64,000 nt of DNA from Brevipalpus yothersi (Eukaryota; Arthropoda; Arachnida; Trombidiformes; Tenuipalpidae). Shown here in pieces: positions 23,569 to 35,419 of the stretch. The stretch's first letter is position 1. Every line of letters starts with the position of its first letter. A program made the position numbers and the translations under genes. The notes below the pieces were generated by a model. That model did not search any database and had not been told where the DNA came from. It was given only the letters and a program-made list of their open reading frames with translations. The DNA is taken from positions 1 to 64,000 of the forward strand of contig QZCP01000224.1 of the NCBI GenBank assembly GCA_003956705.1, in the 5' to 3' direction.

Positions 23569-23986
23569 ATTTGCTGTGAATCAATTGTGAAAGTATCCAC
23601 TTACAGAAATGATTGTAAAGACAATTTCAACCTTGAATCATTTAATAATTTGATTATAACAATCTTTCTACCCAAAGTTTGAGTAAAATAGCTCTTATAA
23701 GAGACTGTACAATGTTTTTTGGAGAGAACTCTTCTTCTTCCTCATCTTTAGTATTGCTTTTTCACTTCATCACACATGCCGAAACAAGAAAAAAACAAAA
23801 AACAAAACTTCATTCTCAGGATAAGTCAAACGAGAATTTTCCTCTGTTCTTACTAAAGATGGATGATTGGAACAGAGTCCAGAATTCCAACTTCTTTGTA
23901 GTGAATTGTCTTGATACTCAAAAGTACACATAAAATACGAATAACTAAAATGATTTTTTTCGAATGTATTGACTTCCATTCGACTG

Positions 23987-24062
<76 letters not shown>

Positions 24063-24172
24063 TCTAACAAAAAACAAATCCTCCGTAAATTCAAAGGAAT
24101 ACTAATTGCGATAAGAGATTCTTGAAAAATGTCGGTAAAATGGAAAAAAATTCAGCATGGAAAGGTTTTCGA
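23569..24172. other. intergenic spacer (convergent genes)
   Basis: It holds the 3' regions of the stathmin-like gene (+) and the Pelle gene (-), separated by a GA microsatellite. No further exon is seen. Confidence 0.5.
23994..24060. repeat. (AG)n microsatellite
   Basis: A pure AG tract of about 64 nt between two convergent genes. Confidence 0.95.
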
Positions 24173-26371
24173 TCAATTTTCTGAGTCCGTGCTTTTGCTC
24201 ACTATGCCCAGCTCAGTGATCAGTGGTATAGTGGCCTCAACTGCCCCTTCTTGAGTAGGAACAGAATCATTGTTCTTTGTTGAATCATTACTTTGTGTTC
24301 CTGTAGAGATAATTAAGTGAAACTTGACTAAGAATGCGATTCCGCAAGAACATATTCCTTAAAAACATTTCACACTCACCATCACTGAGTATTGAGGATT
24401 GAGTTTCCTGAGGATCAGAGGAGAGATGAGTTTTCTGAACGGCTTCTGAAGGTTGAGGCACAGTGGATGGTGCTGATGGTGGAATCTCGCTGGTTGTTGA
24501 ACCTTCAATTCGACAGTGAAAATTATTGCTATATGGCACTGAGAGATAAGGCGTCTGTTGACTTTGAACAACAGCAGTTGGCTCTTCACGAAACTCAGCA
24601 CTCAATCGTCTGATACGATCACGGGTTTTGCATCGTTCGAAAAACTTCAGCACTTCTGCCATGTCGGGACGCTTTCTTTTGTCTTTATTAACACAGTCTA
24701 TGCCTAGAGTGATCAGATCTTTGAACCATGAACTTCCTTCAGGTTTTAACTGCAATTTTGGATCCATCAGACGAATGGCTCCCCTTCTTGATTCATCCGT
24801 TTGCCCTGCATTCAATTCTTCCTTCAGAAGATCGAGAAGATGCTTCTTACCATCGTATGCTTGCTTTCCAGTAGCCATTTCGAGCATCACTATCCCATAG
24901 CTGTACACATCTACCTTTGGGCTTAATCTTTTACTTCTCAAATATTCTGAAGGCAGATAAACACAAGTTCCATGGACTGATTCAACTGTGAGATGTGTTG
25001 CAGCTCCGAATCTTTGAGACACTATCATTTGTTTCGCGAGGCCAAAATCTCCTAATTTACATTGGAATTGAGAATCTAATAGAACGTTGGCACTCTTAAC
25101 ATCTCCATGCACCAATGGCTCGCCACGAAGAGAATGGAGAAGATTCAATGCTTTGGCTAATCCCTCGCCAATGTTGGCTCTTTGCTCCCATGTCAAAGGT
25201 GGTGTGCCTTTTTTGCACAGAAGACTGTAAAATGGAGATTGTATTAGGTTTAATTGGTCGCAAAAATTGATTAATTATTTACCGATCTTCCAGTGAGCCG
25301 TTTGGCATGAATTGATAAAGTAAGCAGGCCTCAGGACCATCAGTACTAATTCCATAGATAGGAAGTATATTATCGATTCGATATCGATTTAGTGCTCGCA
25401 GTTCATTCCTGGCTTGACCTCTTCAGAAAATTGAAATAAATAAACGTTTAACAATCTACTGTGGAAATGAACGAAAGAAATGCTTACATGTTGTCACATC
25501 CTTTTAATTTTTTGATTGCTACTTCCGTTCCCTTCCACGTTCCTCGATAAACTACACCGAAACCTCCTTTTCCTATTCGTCGACTTTCACTGAAATTATC
25601 AGTTGCCGCTAACAATTCACAGTAAGGCACCTCAAGATCTCTCTCCAGAGAAGCAATTTCTCGATCATTCTCAGAAGTTACTCGTGAATCGTTACTCTGA
25701 TCCGAATATTCACCATTTCGATTGACATGAGTCCGTTTTTTGAAATTCAGATTATTCCAAGAGTTATTACAACCTCCTCCAGCTGCTCCATAGTCACTAC
25801 TGTTACCAACGTCCGGAGAAGCTGGTCTGATTCTTATGATATGAGGATTTGGTGGTCCATGATAATGGCCATCATTGTATCCATTCGTTGCATGAGCTAA
25901 TTTGGATGAATTTTTATCCACAAATTGCATGGAATTATTTTCATCTTCAGCATCGTAGAGAGCTTTGAGTTTATCGTCAACATAAGGAAGAAGTATTTGC
26001 ATAGCTCGCTTATGAGACATGGCAAGTAAATAACGGAAAAGTCTAGAAATTGTAAAACTTTCTCTATCGAGAGCTTCAAACATTGCATTGGTTGGTGAGC
26101 TGTTTCGTAGAATGGCGAACGAGAATAACTTTAATTTTGTATCACTAAAGTGGAGAAATTCACCACCCAATCGTTTCCATGAATTATCTGAATCCAGTAA
26201 TTCACACAAAGCAGTACGAACAGGATAGGGAAGTTCATGAATATGCTTTATTGACGATTGTTGAGAGGAGGAAGAGGCCATCGAATTTTGTTGACTTCCC
26301 AGACTGCTACATGTAGAACATCTTCCCAGTAGATTGCGATGGAACTGATGCTTACACACGGGAGCATTCAT
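24173..26371 (-). CDS. pll: Pelle/IRAK death-domain serine/threonine kinase
   Basis: Exons on the minus strand are 25488-26371, 25283-25420, 24380-25224 and 24173-24300, joining in phases 2, 2 and 1 to about 664 residues. Residues 45-132 form a Death domain (HELPYPVRTALCELLD to ILLPYV), followed by a Ser/Asn-rich linker and a complete kinase. Visible kinase parts are the glycine loop GKGGFGVVYRG (about 267-277), VAIKK lysine, catalytic HGDVKSAN (Asp about 382), DFG (about 400), and GTCVYLPSEYL, all IRAK-type. Pelle/IRAK binds MyD88/Tube through the Death domain and transmits Toll signals to NF-kappaB. The N-terminus has a small Cys/His cluster (CKHQFHRNLLGRCSTC) ahead of the Death domain that could be a short metal site. 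The last exon is chosen because it follows a consensus donor/acceptor pair; without it the frame ends 25-30 residues later in another sequence. Confidence 0.93.
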
Positions 26372-27036
26372 GATGATGGATTAATTAGGGAATGATTAAT
26401 GATCAACTACTAATAAGATAAACTTGAAAATCTCAGAAGGAAAAGGAAAAGGCTGATCTGATGGAGAAGGGACCATGAACTATGAGATTTGGTTGAACTA
26501 CAGTGGGACACATTAATAGAAGCAACAGGTAAACATGTCCCAATACTGACGGAATCTTGACGGGAATGTTTTTCTGGGAAAAACCAGTCGATGAATAGCG
26601 CTTCTTTCAAAACGATATGATCCAAACCAAACTTGTTTGTATAATGAGTGATGTTATGAAGACCGTATAAAATCATGATAGAATTCAACGGATTTGATAA
26701 GAAGATCAAGAAGTATAATTCTATGAAGAATGGCTGGAAAATACCTCCGCTGGGAATATGAAGATGAAATTCTTACGATCTTATATTTTTGAGGTATACA
26801 GGAGAGGCTTTCCTCACTAAACTAGTTAATTTATTTATCATTTTGATGTCCTAAGTTTTCCACCATTATATGGTGAACAATGAGAAAACAGATTTTGATC
26901 TTTTTACAAGAAAATGGGCTATCGCTTACATTATCGTGTATCTTCACCGGAAATTGATTTGGGATGAAACTATCGTAGCATGATGGTTTCAACATTCTAA
27001 TTTCTTACAGAATTGTATTTTGACTGAGGTAAACAT
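26372..27036. other. intergenic spacer, Pelle upstream region
   Basis: No exon is seen on either strand. It should contain the Pelle promoter and the 3' end of the next minus-strand gene. Confidence 0.5.
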
Positions 27037-27749
27037 CTAATTCATGCCTTCTGGTGCCTCCGGAGGTCTGGTTCCTATTGTATAGTAGGGAGGTTCACTT
27101 GGAGCGACGTGTCTTGTGGCTTCAAATGCTAAAAGGAAAGTAAATTGTGTGAGTTCAATGAAACTCTTTTGGTACTTATATGATGATCAATTATGTATCA
27201 CTCTTTATGAAGATTTAGTCAACCACTTACCAGGATCAGAAGTCATATCAGAGAAGAAGGCATCTCGCTCAGCTCTTCTCTCGGCAAGCCTCTCCTCTCT
27301 GGTTGGAATATGATCGCCAAAGACTAGTCTTGTTGAGAGGTTAAGACCGTAATTCAAATTGACGTAGAAAGCTCCAATGGAAAAGGCCGCAAATGCTATA
27401 GAGCCACCAAGAGCTAATCGAAATATATTCTTGTAAGCTTGTGTACCCCCCAGCATTCCGTACTTGGGCATTTTGGGCCATTCGCCTTCAAACTTTTCCG
27501 GTGGTGGTAAGTTAGGAAATTTATGATGAGCGAACACATTCCTAGTCTGTACAAGATGAAATAACATAGATCAATTCCTAAATTTATATATAATTCAATG
27601 TCAAAAATTCTTGGACCAAAGGAAAAAGAAATGAAAGCCATCGTCAATCTTACCTTATTTATTTCCTCTGTCACACGCCGCAAATTTTCCTGAATCCTCT
27701 CATCTGATCGCTGCCAAGATCTCTCTTTCCCTTTCGCATCACTCATCAT
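27037..27749 (-). CDS. unidentified 167-aa single-pass membrane protein
   Basis: Exons on the minus strand are 27654-27749, 27231-27546 and 27037-27128, joining in phases 0 and 1. The N-terminus is hydrophilic and helical (SDERIQENLRRVTEEIN). A basic/proline stretch follows (PNLPPPEKFEGEWPKMPKYG), then one hydrophobic helix (FRLALGGSIAFAAFSIGAFY), then a charged helix (TREERLAERRAERDAFF) and a Pro-rich tail ending RPPEAPEGMN. I do not recognise the family. Size, a single central membrane helix and flanking charged helices resemble small accessory subunits of mitochondrial inner-membrane complexes, but no diagnostic motif supports that. Confidence 0.65.
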
Positions 27750-28417
27750 AAAAATAACATGTCAACTGTACAATCTGCATAAACTATGCACGAATTAAAT
27801 TTGTCCACAATCAGTCCAAGTAAGGAGGACTCATCATTATCGAAAATTTTTTCGAAAACTGACAAAACATGTACATTTTCATACTCATGCTAAAAGCATG
27901 GTCAAAATGATCACAAAAACAGAAGAGATAAGAAACTTGCGCGTTGTTCAAAAGACGTTTGTTTATGTTGATCTGGTCGAACTTCGTAATTATTGTGCTT
28001 AATTTTAATTCAGTTTACTTCGATGATCGAGAGGACTTTGTCTTAATTAGGGATTGGAAATACTTTCTTTCTCGTGATTGTTCAATTAATCATCAGAGGT
28101 ATCGGCTTCAAAGTTTTACGGCTTGGCTCAGCTAGCTGTGTTTGTAACATTCAGTACATTGTATTTTGAATCAGGAAATTGAATCATGGTCTCGATGTAT
28201 ATGATGCAATCTTCCGAATCTAGTTAATTTCCATGTAAGGCGAATTGGTATGTTATATTTCATAATGATTGTTCACTAAACAATATCCTTCTAATGGTGC
28301 TTAGTTTCAACCATTTCAGTTGATCATTTCCTTCTCTCTTCTTGTGTTGAAACGTTTGATGATCGAATTGCCAACATTTCCAGACAAGGCTAACAAGAGA
28401 AAAATTCATTCGATTGA
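27750..28417. other. divergent spacer before the Ig cassette array
   Basis: No exon is seen. A GCGCG-containing stretch at about 27935-27950 is the nearest resemblance to the array promoter core, but it lies about 480 bp from the V1 start codon, farther than in other cassettes. Confidence 0.4.
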
Positions 28418-29232
28418 ATGTATATGAAGATGATTTCTTTGCTATGGATCTTCTTTTCTTTTACTGGAGTAAGCTCCAAAGGTAAGTTGTAGGTTAGTTA
28501 AATTGAATGAGATTTAATCGTGCTTGCTTGTTTTAATACTCACAGAGTTCGCAGGAATATCACTTGATCCTCAGAGAGTGACTCTTAAGGTTGGAGAAAA
28601 ATCATCCTTTTCTTGTATGCTTACGGATGAAAGTCTTTCTGTAAAATTTGAGTGGCTGAAAAATGGAGAATTACTTCGATCATCCACCAAGATCACAATA
28701 CGATCATCAGAATGGGCGTCAAATTTGATTATCAAATCAATTTCTGTGGTTGATGCTGGAAATTACACTTGTCGAGCTTTCAACTCCCATGGATCTTCTT
28801 ATTCTAACTCGGTTCTCATTGTCGAAGGTAAAGTTTATTCCATGTTCTGTGAAAACATTCTCAAGTGTTATCCATTGTCTTAGGACCACCACAATGGCTA
28901 TCGAAACCAAGTGACATGAGAGTAGGACCTAGAGAGCAGTTCAATATCAAATGCAGTGGAATCAGTCATCCACCCAGTAGTGTCACTTGGAAAAGGCTAA
29001 TAGGTAAGGTTTAAATGGTATATCATCGAACAGCTATGATAAAAATGCTCTCCATCGATAGATTCGGAGTGGATAGATCTCTTCGAGTCCTCATCAACCT
29101 TCACCAGAATTTCATCGACCGAAATTGTTAGCTCTCAACTGGTAAAAGAGCGAGACGAAGGAAAGTATGGATGTCAGATATCGAATGGAATTGAACCAAA
29201 CTTATGGACAGAGTTTCAAATTCAAGTATCAG
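28418..29232 (+). CDS. variable two-Ig cassette V1 (sDscam-beta-like)
   Basis: First cassette of the array. Exons are signal peptide 28418-28481, Ig1 28546-28827, Ig2a 28884-29003 and Ig2b 29062-29232; every junction is phase 1. Ig1 belongs to the GISLDP type, with SFSC, FEWLK and the glycosylatable GNYTC. Ig2 has IKC, VTWKR and DEGKYGCQISNGIEPNLW. The last exon has no stop and ends at a consensus donor, so it must splice to a downstream shared exon. In known chelicerate sDscam-beta genes such cassettes supply the N-terminal Ig1-Ig2 of a cell-surface adhesion protein, one cassette per transcript. The intronic element lies at 29271-29294, 39 nt past the donor and farther than in any sister. 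A clear GCGC promoter core is lacking. Confidence 0.87.
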
Positions 29233-29517
29233 GTAAGATAGCCGCTTTTCTTGGTACAGTTTTCTTAGAAGGTAAGGTTTGCGCTTTCGAGTAATTTTTT
29301 CTAGGGAAAATAGATTTTTTTCTAATCAAAATCAGTGTGAAAAATCTGTAAATTTGAACAAAATAAATGTCAGATGTCAGATGAATGTAAAAATTAAAAA
29401 AAAACTTAATTGACATGACATGAATATTTCTTCCTACTGATATCAATGCTAATGATTTTACCATTATCGGCGAAAGTTTCAATCAGTTAAAATGTACCGT
29501 ATCCAGTTTCACACTTC

Positions 29518-29545
29518 TCGAACTGCGCGCTGAGTTCTGATAAGA
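29518..29545 (+). promoter_or_regulatory. V2 upstream promoter element
   Basis: Contains ACTGCGCGCTGAG about 180 bp upstream of the V2 start codon, the A-type form of the array's shared element. Confidence 0.5.
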
Positions 29546-29701
29546 AATCGGTCACTTTTTCTGTGGATATGTTCTAGCCAGCTGGATTGTTCTACTGTTG
29601 AGAAGTTAGCCTCTGTGAGAAACTATCTCTCAACTAAGATCTCTTGATTGAGCCAAATCACTTTAGTTTATGAAAGCTGCTAGACTTGTTTGATTTGTAA
29701 C

Positions 29702-30529
29702 ATGTTGGTGAGATTGCAAACTGTGATTCTAATATTGCTCGAGATTCATTTGGCAACTTCAAATGGTAAGCAAATTCTTTGTTTGATAGAAGCCTAACAA
29801 AATGTTTTTCTTTCTGGATCAGAGCGACCGAAGATCAATACTGCTCAATCAAGAATCGTTTTGAAAGCAGGAAAACAGGCATTTCTTACCTGTGTTCTGG
29901 AGGAAGGAAGCCTTCCGGTAGACTTCGAATGGTTGAAGGGAAATAATGTCATCAGATCATCGAAAAACATAGTGGTTGAGAAAAACCAAAGAACATCTAG
30001 TCTCATAATTCAATCTGTGTCAATTTCTGACTCAGAAAACTACACTTGCAAAGCAACTAATCCATTTGGATCGGATATTTCAACTTCTCAGTTAATTGTC
30101 GAAGGTTTGAGCCACCAGAGTCATCTGAAGAATTACATATTTGATTGAAATACTGTTATTAAATTCACTACAGGCTCACCACAATGGTTATCCAAGCCTC
30201 AAGACATGCGAGTAGGACCTAAGGAACAATTCACTATCAAGTGTAGTGGAATTGGACATCCTCCACCAACCATCACATGGAAGAGGCAAATCGGTTAGCT
30301 TCATAATCATCATTGAGTTTGATCATGGAGATTAATTTTCCGATATTTCTTATTCCAGATTCTAGTTGGAAGGACCTTTTCGATTCTTCAACTATTTTCA
30401 CCAAAATTTCTCCAACTGAAATTAGTGGCTCACAGCTTCTAAAAGAACGAGATGAAGGAAAGTATGGTTGTGAGATTTCCAATGGAATAAATCCAAGCTT
30501 GTGGACAGAATTCCAGATTCAAGTATCAG
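29702..30529 (+). CDS. variable two-Ig cassette V2 (sDscam-beta-like)
   Basis: Exons are 29702-29765 (signal peptide, ending LATSNG), 29823-30104 (Ig1), 30174-30293 (Ig2a) and 30359-30529 (Ig2b). Ig1 is an A-type relative (ERPKINTAQSRIVLKAGKQ) with FLTC, FEWLKG and ENYTC; the usual Gly before NYTC is Glu here. Ig2 reads TIKCSGIGHPPPTITW, and DEGKYGCEISNGINPSLW closes the domain. The intronic element at 30551-30576 is one of the most diverged copies: its GT is lost and the core reads GGCGCTTTCTCGA. Confidence 0.88.
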
Positions 30530-30992
30530 GTAAGATAGAAATATTTTCCTTTAAGGTTTATGGCGCTTTCTCGATGATACAATACTTGTATACACTGTAC
30601 CATAGAAAAATTTTTATTCCTTTTGAAATAAAATATTCCCGTGAAATCTCTACATCTTTTGTGTACTCCTAGCTGACTATATTAAACCTTCTATTTTGAA
30701 ATTTTTCAAAAAACGGTCCATATCGTTTACTAAACATCGAAATCATCGATAAATCAGAGTTCTTTCCAGTGATTTGAATTAACAATCGAATTTAGCTGTG
30801 GCCTGAGATAGCTGTAGCTATTATTCGAAAGAATTCAGAACTTTGTTCGAGTCTGTCAGATAAGCTAAGTTTGAGCTGACTCGGCTGACGGGTCTACTCG
30901 AGTGAAAACATTTGCTTAAGTTTCTGCTTATTTTCTGAAATTCACCAGAATTTTCTTCCCTCATTTGAACGACTGATCCCTACTGATCCATT

Positions 30993-31340
30993 CATGATGT
31001 TTTCGATTCTAATTCTATTAGTGTTCAAACTCTGTTTGGTCACTTCAAATGGTAAGAAGTAGTCTCTGATCAGAGTTGAGAGTAATTTTTTTTTGTATTT
31101 GTTCCATTTAGAACAATCGAAAATTTCTTCTATTCCAAAATGGAAAAACAGGCCACTTTATCTTGTCATCTTGAGCAGGAAAACCTTGAATTCGAATGGT
31201 TGAAAGAAAATGATGGGATAAGACCATCGGAAAACATTGAAATTGATACATCTAACAGAAGAATATAAGAGAATATCAGGCTTGATCAGATCACTCGCTC
31301 CCGCTGATACTGGAAATTACTCATGTCAGGTAAGATTGTT
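30993..31340 (+). pseudogene. degenerate cassette V3
   Basis: The signal-peptide exon is intact (about 30993-31052, ending VTSNG and a good donor). The following Ig1 exon keeps recognisable pieces (LEFEWLKEN, ENIEIDTSN, then ADTGNYSCQ) but has a shifted frame near its start and an in-frame TAA at about 31267. It ends at a GTAAG soon after the second Cys. No Ig2 exons follow; the next 400 bp lack recognisable Ig2. The upstream promoter core is also decayed. This is a dead cassette inside an otherwise intact array. Confidence 0.85.
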
Positions 31341-31616
31341 TCAAATTTTTCGGTTAGATAGTTTTCACTCTCTACTAATTCAAGTGTATTTCCTCTGTAA
31401 TTGTGAATAAAAATATTGTATGATGATCACTATAACCAATACTAATGATGTAATTAAATCCGAATGTGGTTTCTCACGGCGTTTTCGGTTTCTTTTCGAA
31501 TAAACGTAAAGCTTCCATTTGCAAAATTGAGACAAAAATTTTCTTCATGTTGAATGAAAGAATCAATAAGTCAAGTACTCCCTTTGAGGTTATTGCCTCA
31601 TCAGAATAAAGCAGCT

Positions 31617-31645
31617 GTATATGTCAGCTGCGCGGTAAATATGCA
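31617..31645 (+). promoter_or_regulatory. V4 upstream promoter element
   Basis: TCAGCTGCGCGGTAA with a following AT-rich stretch, about 115 bp before the V4 start. Nearly the same words as the V5 element (C-type form). Confidence 0.55.
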
Positions 31646-31747
31646 ATGTCTCATGAAAATATCATATGTTTTGGAAAAAATTCACTTCCTGAAGTTGACA
31701 GTGAATTGTGAGTTGTTGAATTTTTTTTTGAGCATTTATCAGTGAAT

Positions 31748-32572
31748 ATGATGGATTTGATAATAGTGAAGCTGGTCAGCTTTCTGGCTATAGTTTGCAT
31801 TGCAAGATCTAGAGGTAAGATCATTTCATGTTCGTAAGGAAATCTAATTTCATCATGCATTTATTTCATGATAGAGCTGCCAGGAATTTCACTTGACCCT
31901 CCAAAAGTGACTCAAAAAGTAGGTGGAAGAGTATCGTTTTCATGCATTATAGCCGAAGAAAGTGTTTCAATCAAGTTTGAATGGATGAAAAATGGTCAGA
32001 TACTACACCCGTCAGCAAAAATTGCGATCGGCTCATCAGATTGGTCATCAAATCTTGTTTTGAAGTCAATATCTGTAATGGATGGAGGAAATTACACTTG
32101 TCGAGCTTCCAATTCTCTAGGATCAGCTCAATCTACCTCCGTTCTAGTCGTTGAAGGTATTATCTGGGTTAATAAATCGAAGCTTTCCTTTCAATCAATT
32201 CTTCTATCTTCAAAATAGGACCACCACAATGGCTAATCAAACCTGGTGATGTCCGAGTTGGACCTAGAGAACGATTCAGCATCAAGTGTAGTGGAATTGG
32301 CCATCCAGCCTCGACTACAACATGGAAAAGGTTCATAAGTAAGCTGTGTCCAAGTGATCTCTGAGAGAAGTATTGATCCATAATAATTCTCTCCAATCCA
32401 GATTCTGAGTGGGAGAACCTATTCGAATTTACCTCAGCTTTTACTAAAATTTCACCAACCGAAATCGATGGCTCACAATTAGTGAAGGAGAGGGATGAAG
32501 GAAAGTATGGATGTGAAGTGTCCAACGGAATCAATCCAAGCCTGTGGGCAGAGTTTCAAGTTCAAGTATCAG
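31748..32572 (+). CDS. variable two-Ig cassette V4 (sDscam-beta-like)
   Basis: Exons are 31748-31814, 31875-32156, 32219-32338 and 32402-32572. Ig1 is the GISLDP (C) type: ELPGISLDPPKVTQKVGGR, SFSC, FEWMKNG, GGNYTCRASNSLGSAQ. The Ig2a donor is shifted in wording (ATAA then GTAAGC) but the 120-nt length and phase are kept, making the junction residue Asn instead of Asp or Gly. Ig2 ends DEGKYGCEVSNGINPSLWAEF. The intronic element is at 32595-32620 (GGTAAGATTGTTAGCGCTTT then CGAGTT). Confidence 0.88.
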
Positions 32573-32868
32573 GTAAGATTTTTGATAGTTTCACGGTAAG
32601 ATTGTTAGCGCTTTCGAGTTTTTTTTTCTTCTAATAAATGTAAAACAAATGTAAAAAGTGTTTCTTTACGGATTATTCTAAAAAATTAAAAAACTGTTGA
32701 TTTTTCTATGAATATTTGCCAACTATCTCAATAAACCCGGAGAAAGATTTCACAAATAATAGAAAAGTTATAGTCTTCTTGAATGTTAATCTCCAAGCGA
32801 AAAATAATTCCAATCTTAATCCAACTTATCACTGATAAGCTATTAAGAGCAGAAGCTCTCGAGATCGT

Positions 32869-32892
32869 ATATCAGCTGCGCGGTAAGCATTC
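32869..32892 (+). promoter_or_regulatory. V5 upstream promoter element
   Basis: ATATCAGCTGCGCGGTAAGC, about 110-130 bp before the V5 start and almost identical to the V4 element. V4 and V5 also have near-sister Ig1 domains. Confidence 0.55.
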
Positions 32893-32999
32893 ATGCAGCA
32901 TCCGATGTTAGGAGAATAGAGTTCTTTTAATACAAGTCAGTAGTTTCGGTTGATTATCTCCTGTGACAACATCCGTCAATTTTTATTGGTAAACTGATT

Positions 33000-33809
33000 A
33001 TGAAGTCGTTCATGAAGCTATTCACTTTTCTCTTTATTATCAACCATGCAAGATCACGAGGTGAGTCTATTGTTGAAACCAAGCTCAAGAGGGAGATGAA
33101 TTTTAATTATGCTTTTCTTGATAGACTTGCCAGGAATATCTCTGGAACCTCAAAAGGTAACCCAAAAAGTTGGTGGGAAAGCATCTTTCAACTGTATTTT
33201 GGCTGAGGAAAGTGTTTCTGTGAAGTTTGAATGGTTGAAAAATGGTCAAATATTGCGTCCATCTGCAACAATTGCAATCGGATCAACGGAATGGTCTTCG
33301 ACTCTAGTTATGAAATCATTATCGGTTGCGGATGCTGGAAACTACACCTGCAGAGCATCTAATTCACTAGGATCAGCTCAATCAACTTCAAATCTAGTGA
33401 TAGAAGGTTAGAAGGATCTAATGCATTATATTTTGAACCAGCACTCATGATTTTCATATCATAGGACCACCTCAATGGCTAAGCAAACCGATTGATATGA
33501 GATTAGGACCAAAGGAACGATTTATCATTCAATGTAATGGAATCGGACATCCTCCTCCAACTGTTGTTTGGAGAAAACAAAGCAGTGAGTTACTATTCTC
33601 TAGTTTTACCCACACTAGTAATGATATTCTCTCCCTAGATTCTGAATGGAAAGATCTATTTGAAACAAGCAATGTTTTTACCAGAGTTTCTCCAACTGAG
33701 ATTACTGGCTATCAACTGAGCAAGGAAAGAGATGAAGGAAAATATGGATGTGAAGTTTCCAATGGAATAAATCCAAGTCTATGGACAGAATTCACGATAA
33801 AGGTTTCAG
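33000..33809 (+). CDS. variable two-Ig cassette V5 (sDscam-beta-like)
   Basis: Exons are 33000-33060, 33125-33406, 33465-33584 and 33639-33809. Ig1 is the sister of V4 (DLPGISLEPQKVTQKVGGK, SFNC, FEWLKNGQILRPSA, AGNYTCRASNSLGSAQ). Ig2 reads IIQCNGIGHPPPTVVWRKQS and closes with DEGKYGCEVSNGINPSLW. The donor after Ig2b is GTGAGA, one of only two GTGAG terminal donors in the array (the other is V14). The intronic element is at 33829-33855. The spacer that follows begins a long block shared with the spacer after V8. Confidence 0.88.
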
Positions 33810-33959
33810 GTGAGAATGATATTTCTATGGTAAGAAAATTGGTGCTTTCGAGTTCAATCAAATTTACTGAATTTTGGGCAAAAATTGTAAATATAATGAA
33901 TCAAATAAAATATATTCATGACGGAATATTTTGCCATTTTAGACCTGGGATATTTCTCA

Positions 33960-34500
33960 GTTAAAAAACACTAGAGCGAGGGGGATTATCCTCTGTAAGG
34001 TGGGAAAATTTCATTGACTTTGATTCCTAAAATCGAGGACTAGATGCATCAAAATGTACCATTTCTTTCGAGAAAATGTGAATAATTTCTCCTGGAAAAC
34101 AGTCACATGACAGGCAAAGATTCTTTGACAAGTTGTTAGGACCACTTTCTTCACCAGATGGTTACCAAAGGTAAGGTCATAGGTCCACAGAGGTCAGGAA
34201 AAGGGTTAGCTTCAGCTCTCTCTTTCTCTCTCTCCTCTTGACCCCCAAAAAATTTGAGGGGACAAAATTGCTTGCCCCCCCCCTCAAGTGTATTGTTCCT
34301 ACTATGGTGACCGATACTGGAAAGAAACATATTATCTGAGAAGAGAAAGCAATTTCTTCTCTGATATTCTTTGGGAGGTTGCGGGGGAAGGAGAAGAGGA
34401 AACAATTCATTTCTTGATCTTTGTGGATATAATTCCAACAAAGAGAGAGAGAAAATGTGCTCCTTTAATTATCAATGCAGAACGAGGTTGAAAAGTTCCT
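33960..34500. repeat. spacer repeat R1 (after V5)
   Basis: Matches about 38020-38560 after V8, including ACTAGATGCATCAAA, AAAGGTAAGGTCATAGGTCC, a pyrimidine stretch and the C-rich run next to CCTACTATGGTGA. The C-rich core is also found inverted after V12 and V15. Confidence 0.8.
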
Positions 34501-34510
34501 TAGACATTGG

Positions 34511-34540
34511 ACAGGCGCGTCAGAAGTATATATCATACTT
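34511..34540 (+). promoter_or_regulatory. V6 upstream promoter element
   Basis: GGACAGGCGCGTCAGAAG followed directly by TATATATC, about 85-110 bp before the V6 start. The GCGCG core is shared but the leading CT is lost. A TATA-like run is adjacent. Confidence 0.45.
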
Positions 34541-34620
34541 TTTGTGCTTCAAGAACATTGTTTTTATTTTGAAACAAAAAGTAGCCCTTTAAATTTGATT
34601 CAATTCGAACTTCTTTGATC

Positions 34621-35419
34621 ATGATCTCAATTATTTTTTGCACTTTAAATGTGCTAAGCTGTGTTGTCTGTAGTGGTAAGTTTCTTTCAGGTAATGATTT
34701 GTGTGAGTGATGTTGCTCCATCTTTTCCTTTAGAGCTACCCAAAGTGTCGCTCAATCCTCAAAAATTGGTACACAAGTCTGGACAAGAAACATCTTTTTC
34801 CTGCGTTCTGCGTAAAGGAAGTCTTCCTGTGCAATTTGAATGGCTCCATAATGGTCATTCGCTCAAACCATCTCAAAATGTTCAGATCGACTCGTCAACA
34901 AAATCATCAACTTTGATTCTAGAGTCACTCACCATATTGAATGCTGGAAACTACACTTGTCGAGCTTCGAATTCTCACGGATTTGATCATTCAACTTCTA
35001 ATCTAATCGTTGAAGGTAGGCATTTCATCTTTCTTGCATTCACAATTTAATCTAGTTTCTCATATTTCGATTAGGTCCACCCCAATGGTTAACAAAGCCA
35101 ATCAATTTACGAGTAGGGCCAAAGGAGCGATTCAACATCAAATGCATTGGAATTGGGCATCCAGTTCCATCAGTTTTCTGGCGGAGACAAATTGGTCTGT
35201 TTATTTGGACGCTTTACATACTTGACCTAACCACAATTTATTTCCTAGGTTCTGAATGGCAAGATTTGTTCCAGTCAGCCACTATTTTCACCAGAATTTC
35301 ATCAACTGAAATCTCTGGCCAACAGTTAATCAAGGAAAGAGACGAAGGAAAGTATGGCTGCGAAGTGTCAAATGGAATCAATCCTAGTCTATGGTCAGAA
35401 TTCTCTATCGAAGTTTTGG
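34621..35419 (+). CDS. variable two-Ig cassette V6 (sDscam-beta-like)
   Basis: Exons are 34621-34675, 34734-35015, 35075-35194 and 35249-35419. Ig1 is the B type (ELPKVSLNPQKLVHKSGQE, SFSC, FEWLHN, AGNYTCRASNSHGF); the FEWLHN wording is shared only with V13. Ig2 reads IKCIGIGHPVPSVFWRR, then DEGKYGCEVSNGINPSLW. The last residues are EVLG rather than the usual KVSG. The intronic element is at 35441-35464 (GGTAAGATTTTGGTGCTTTT). Confidence 0.88.
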
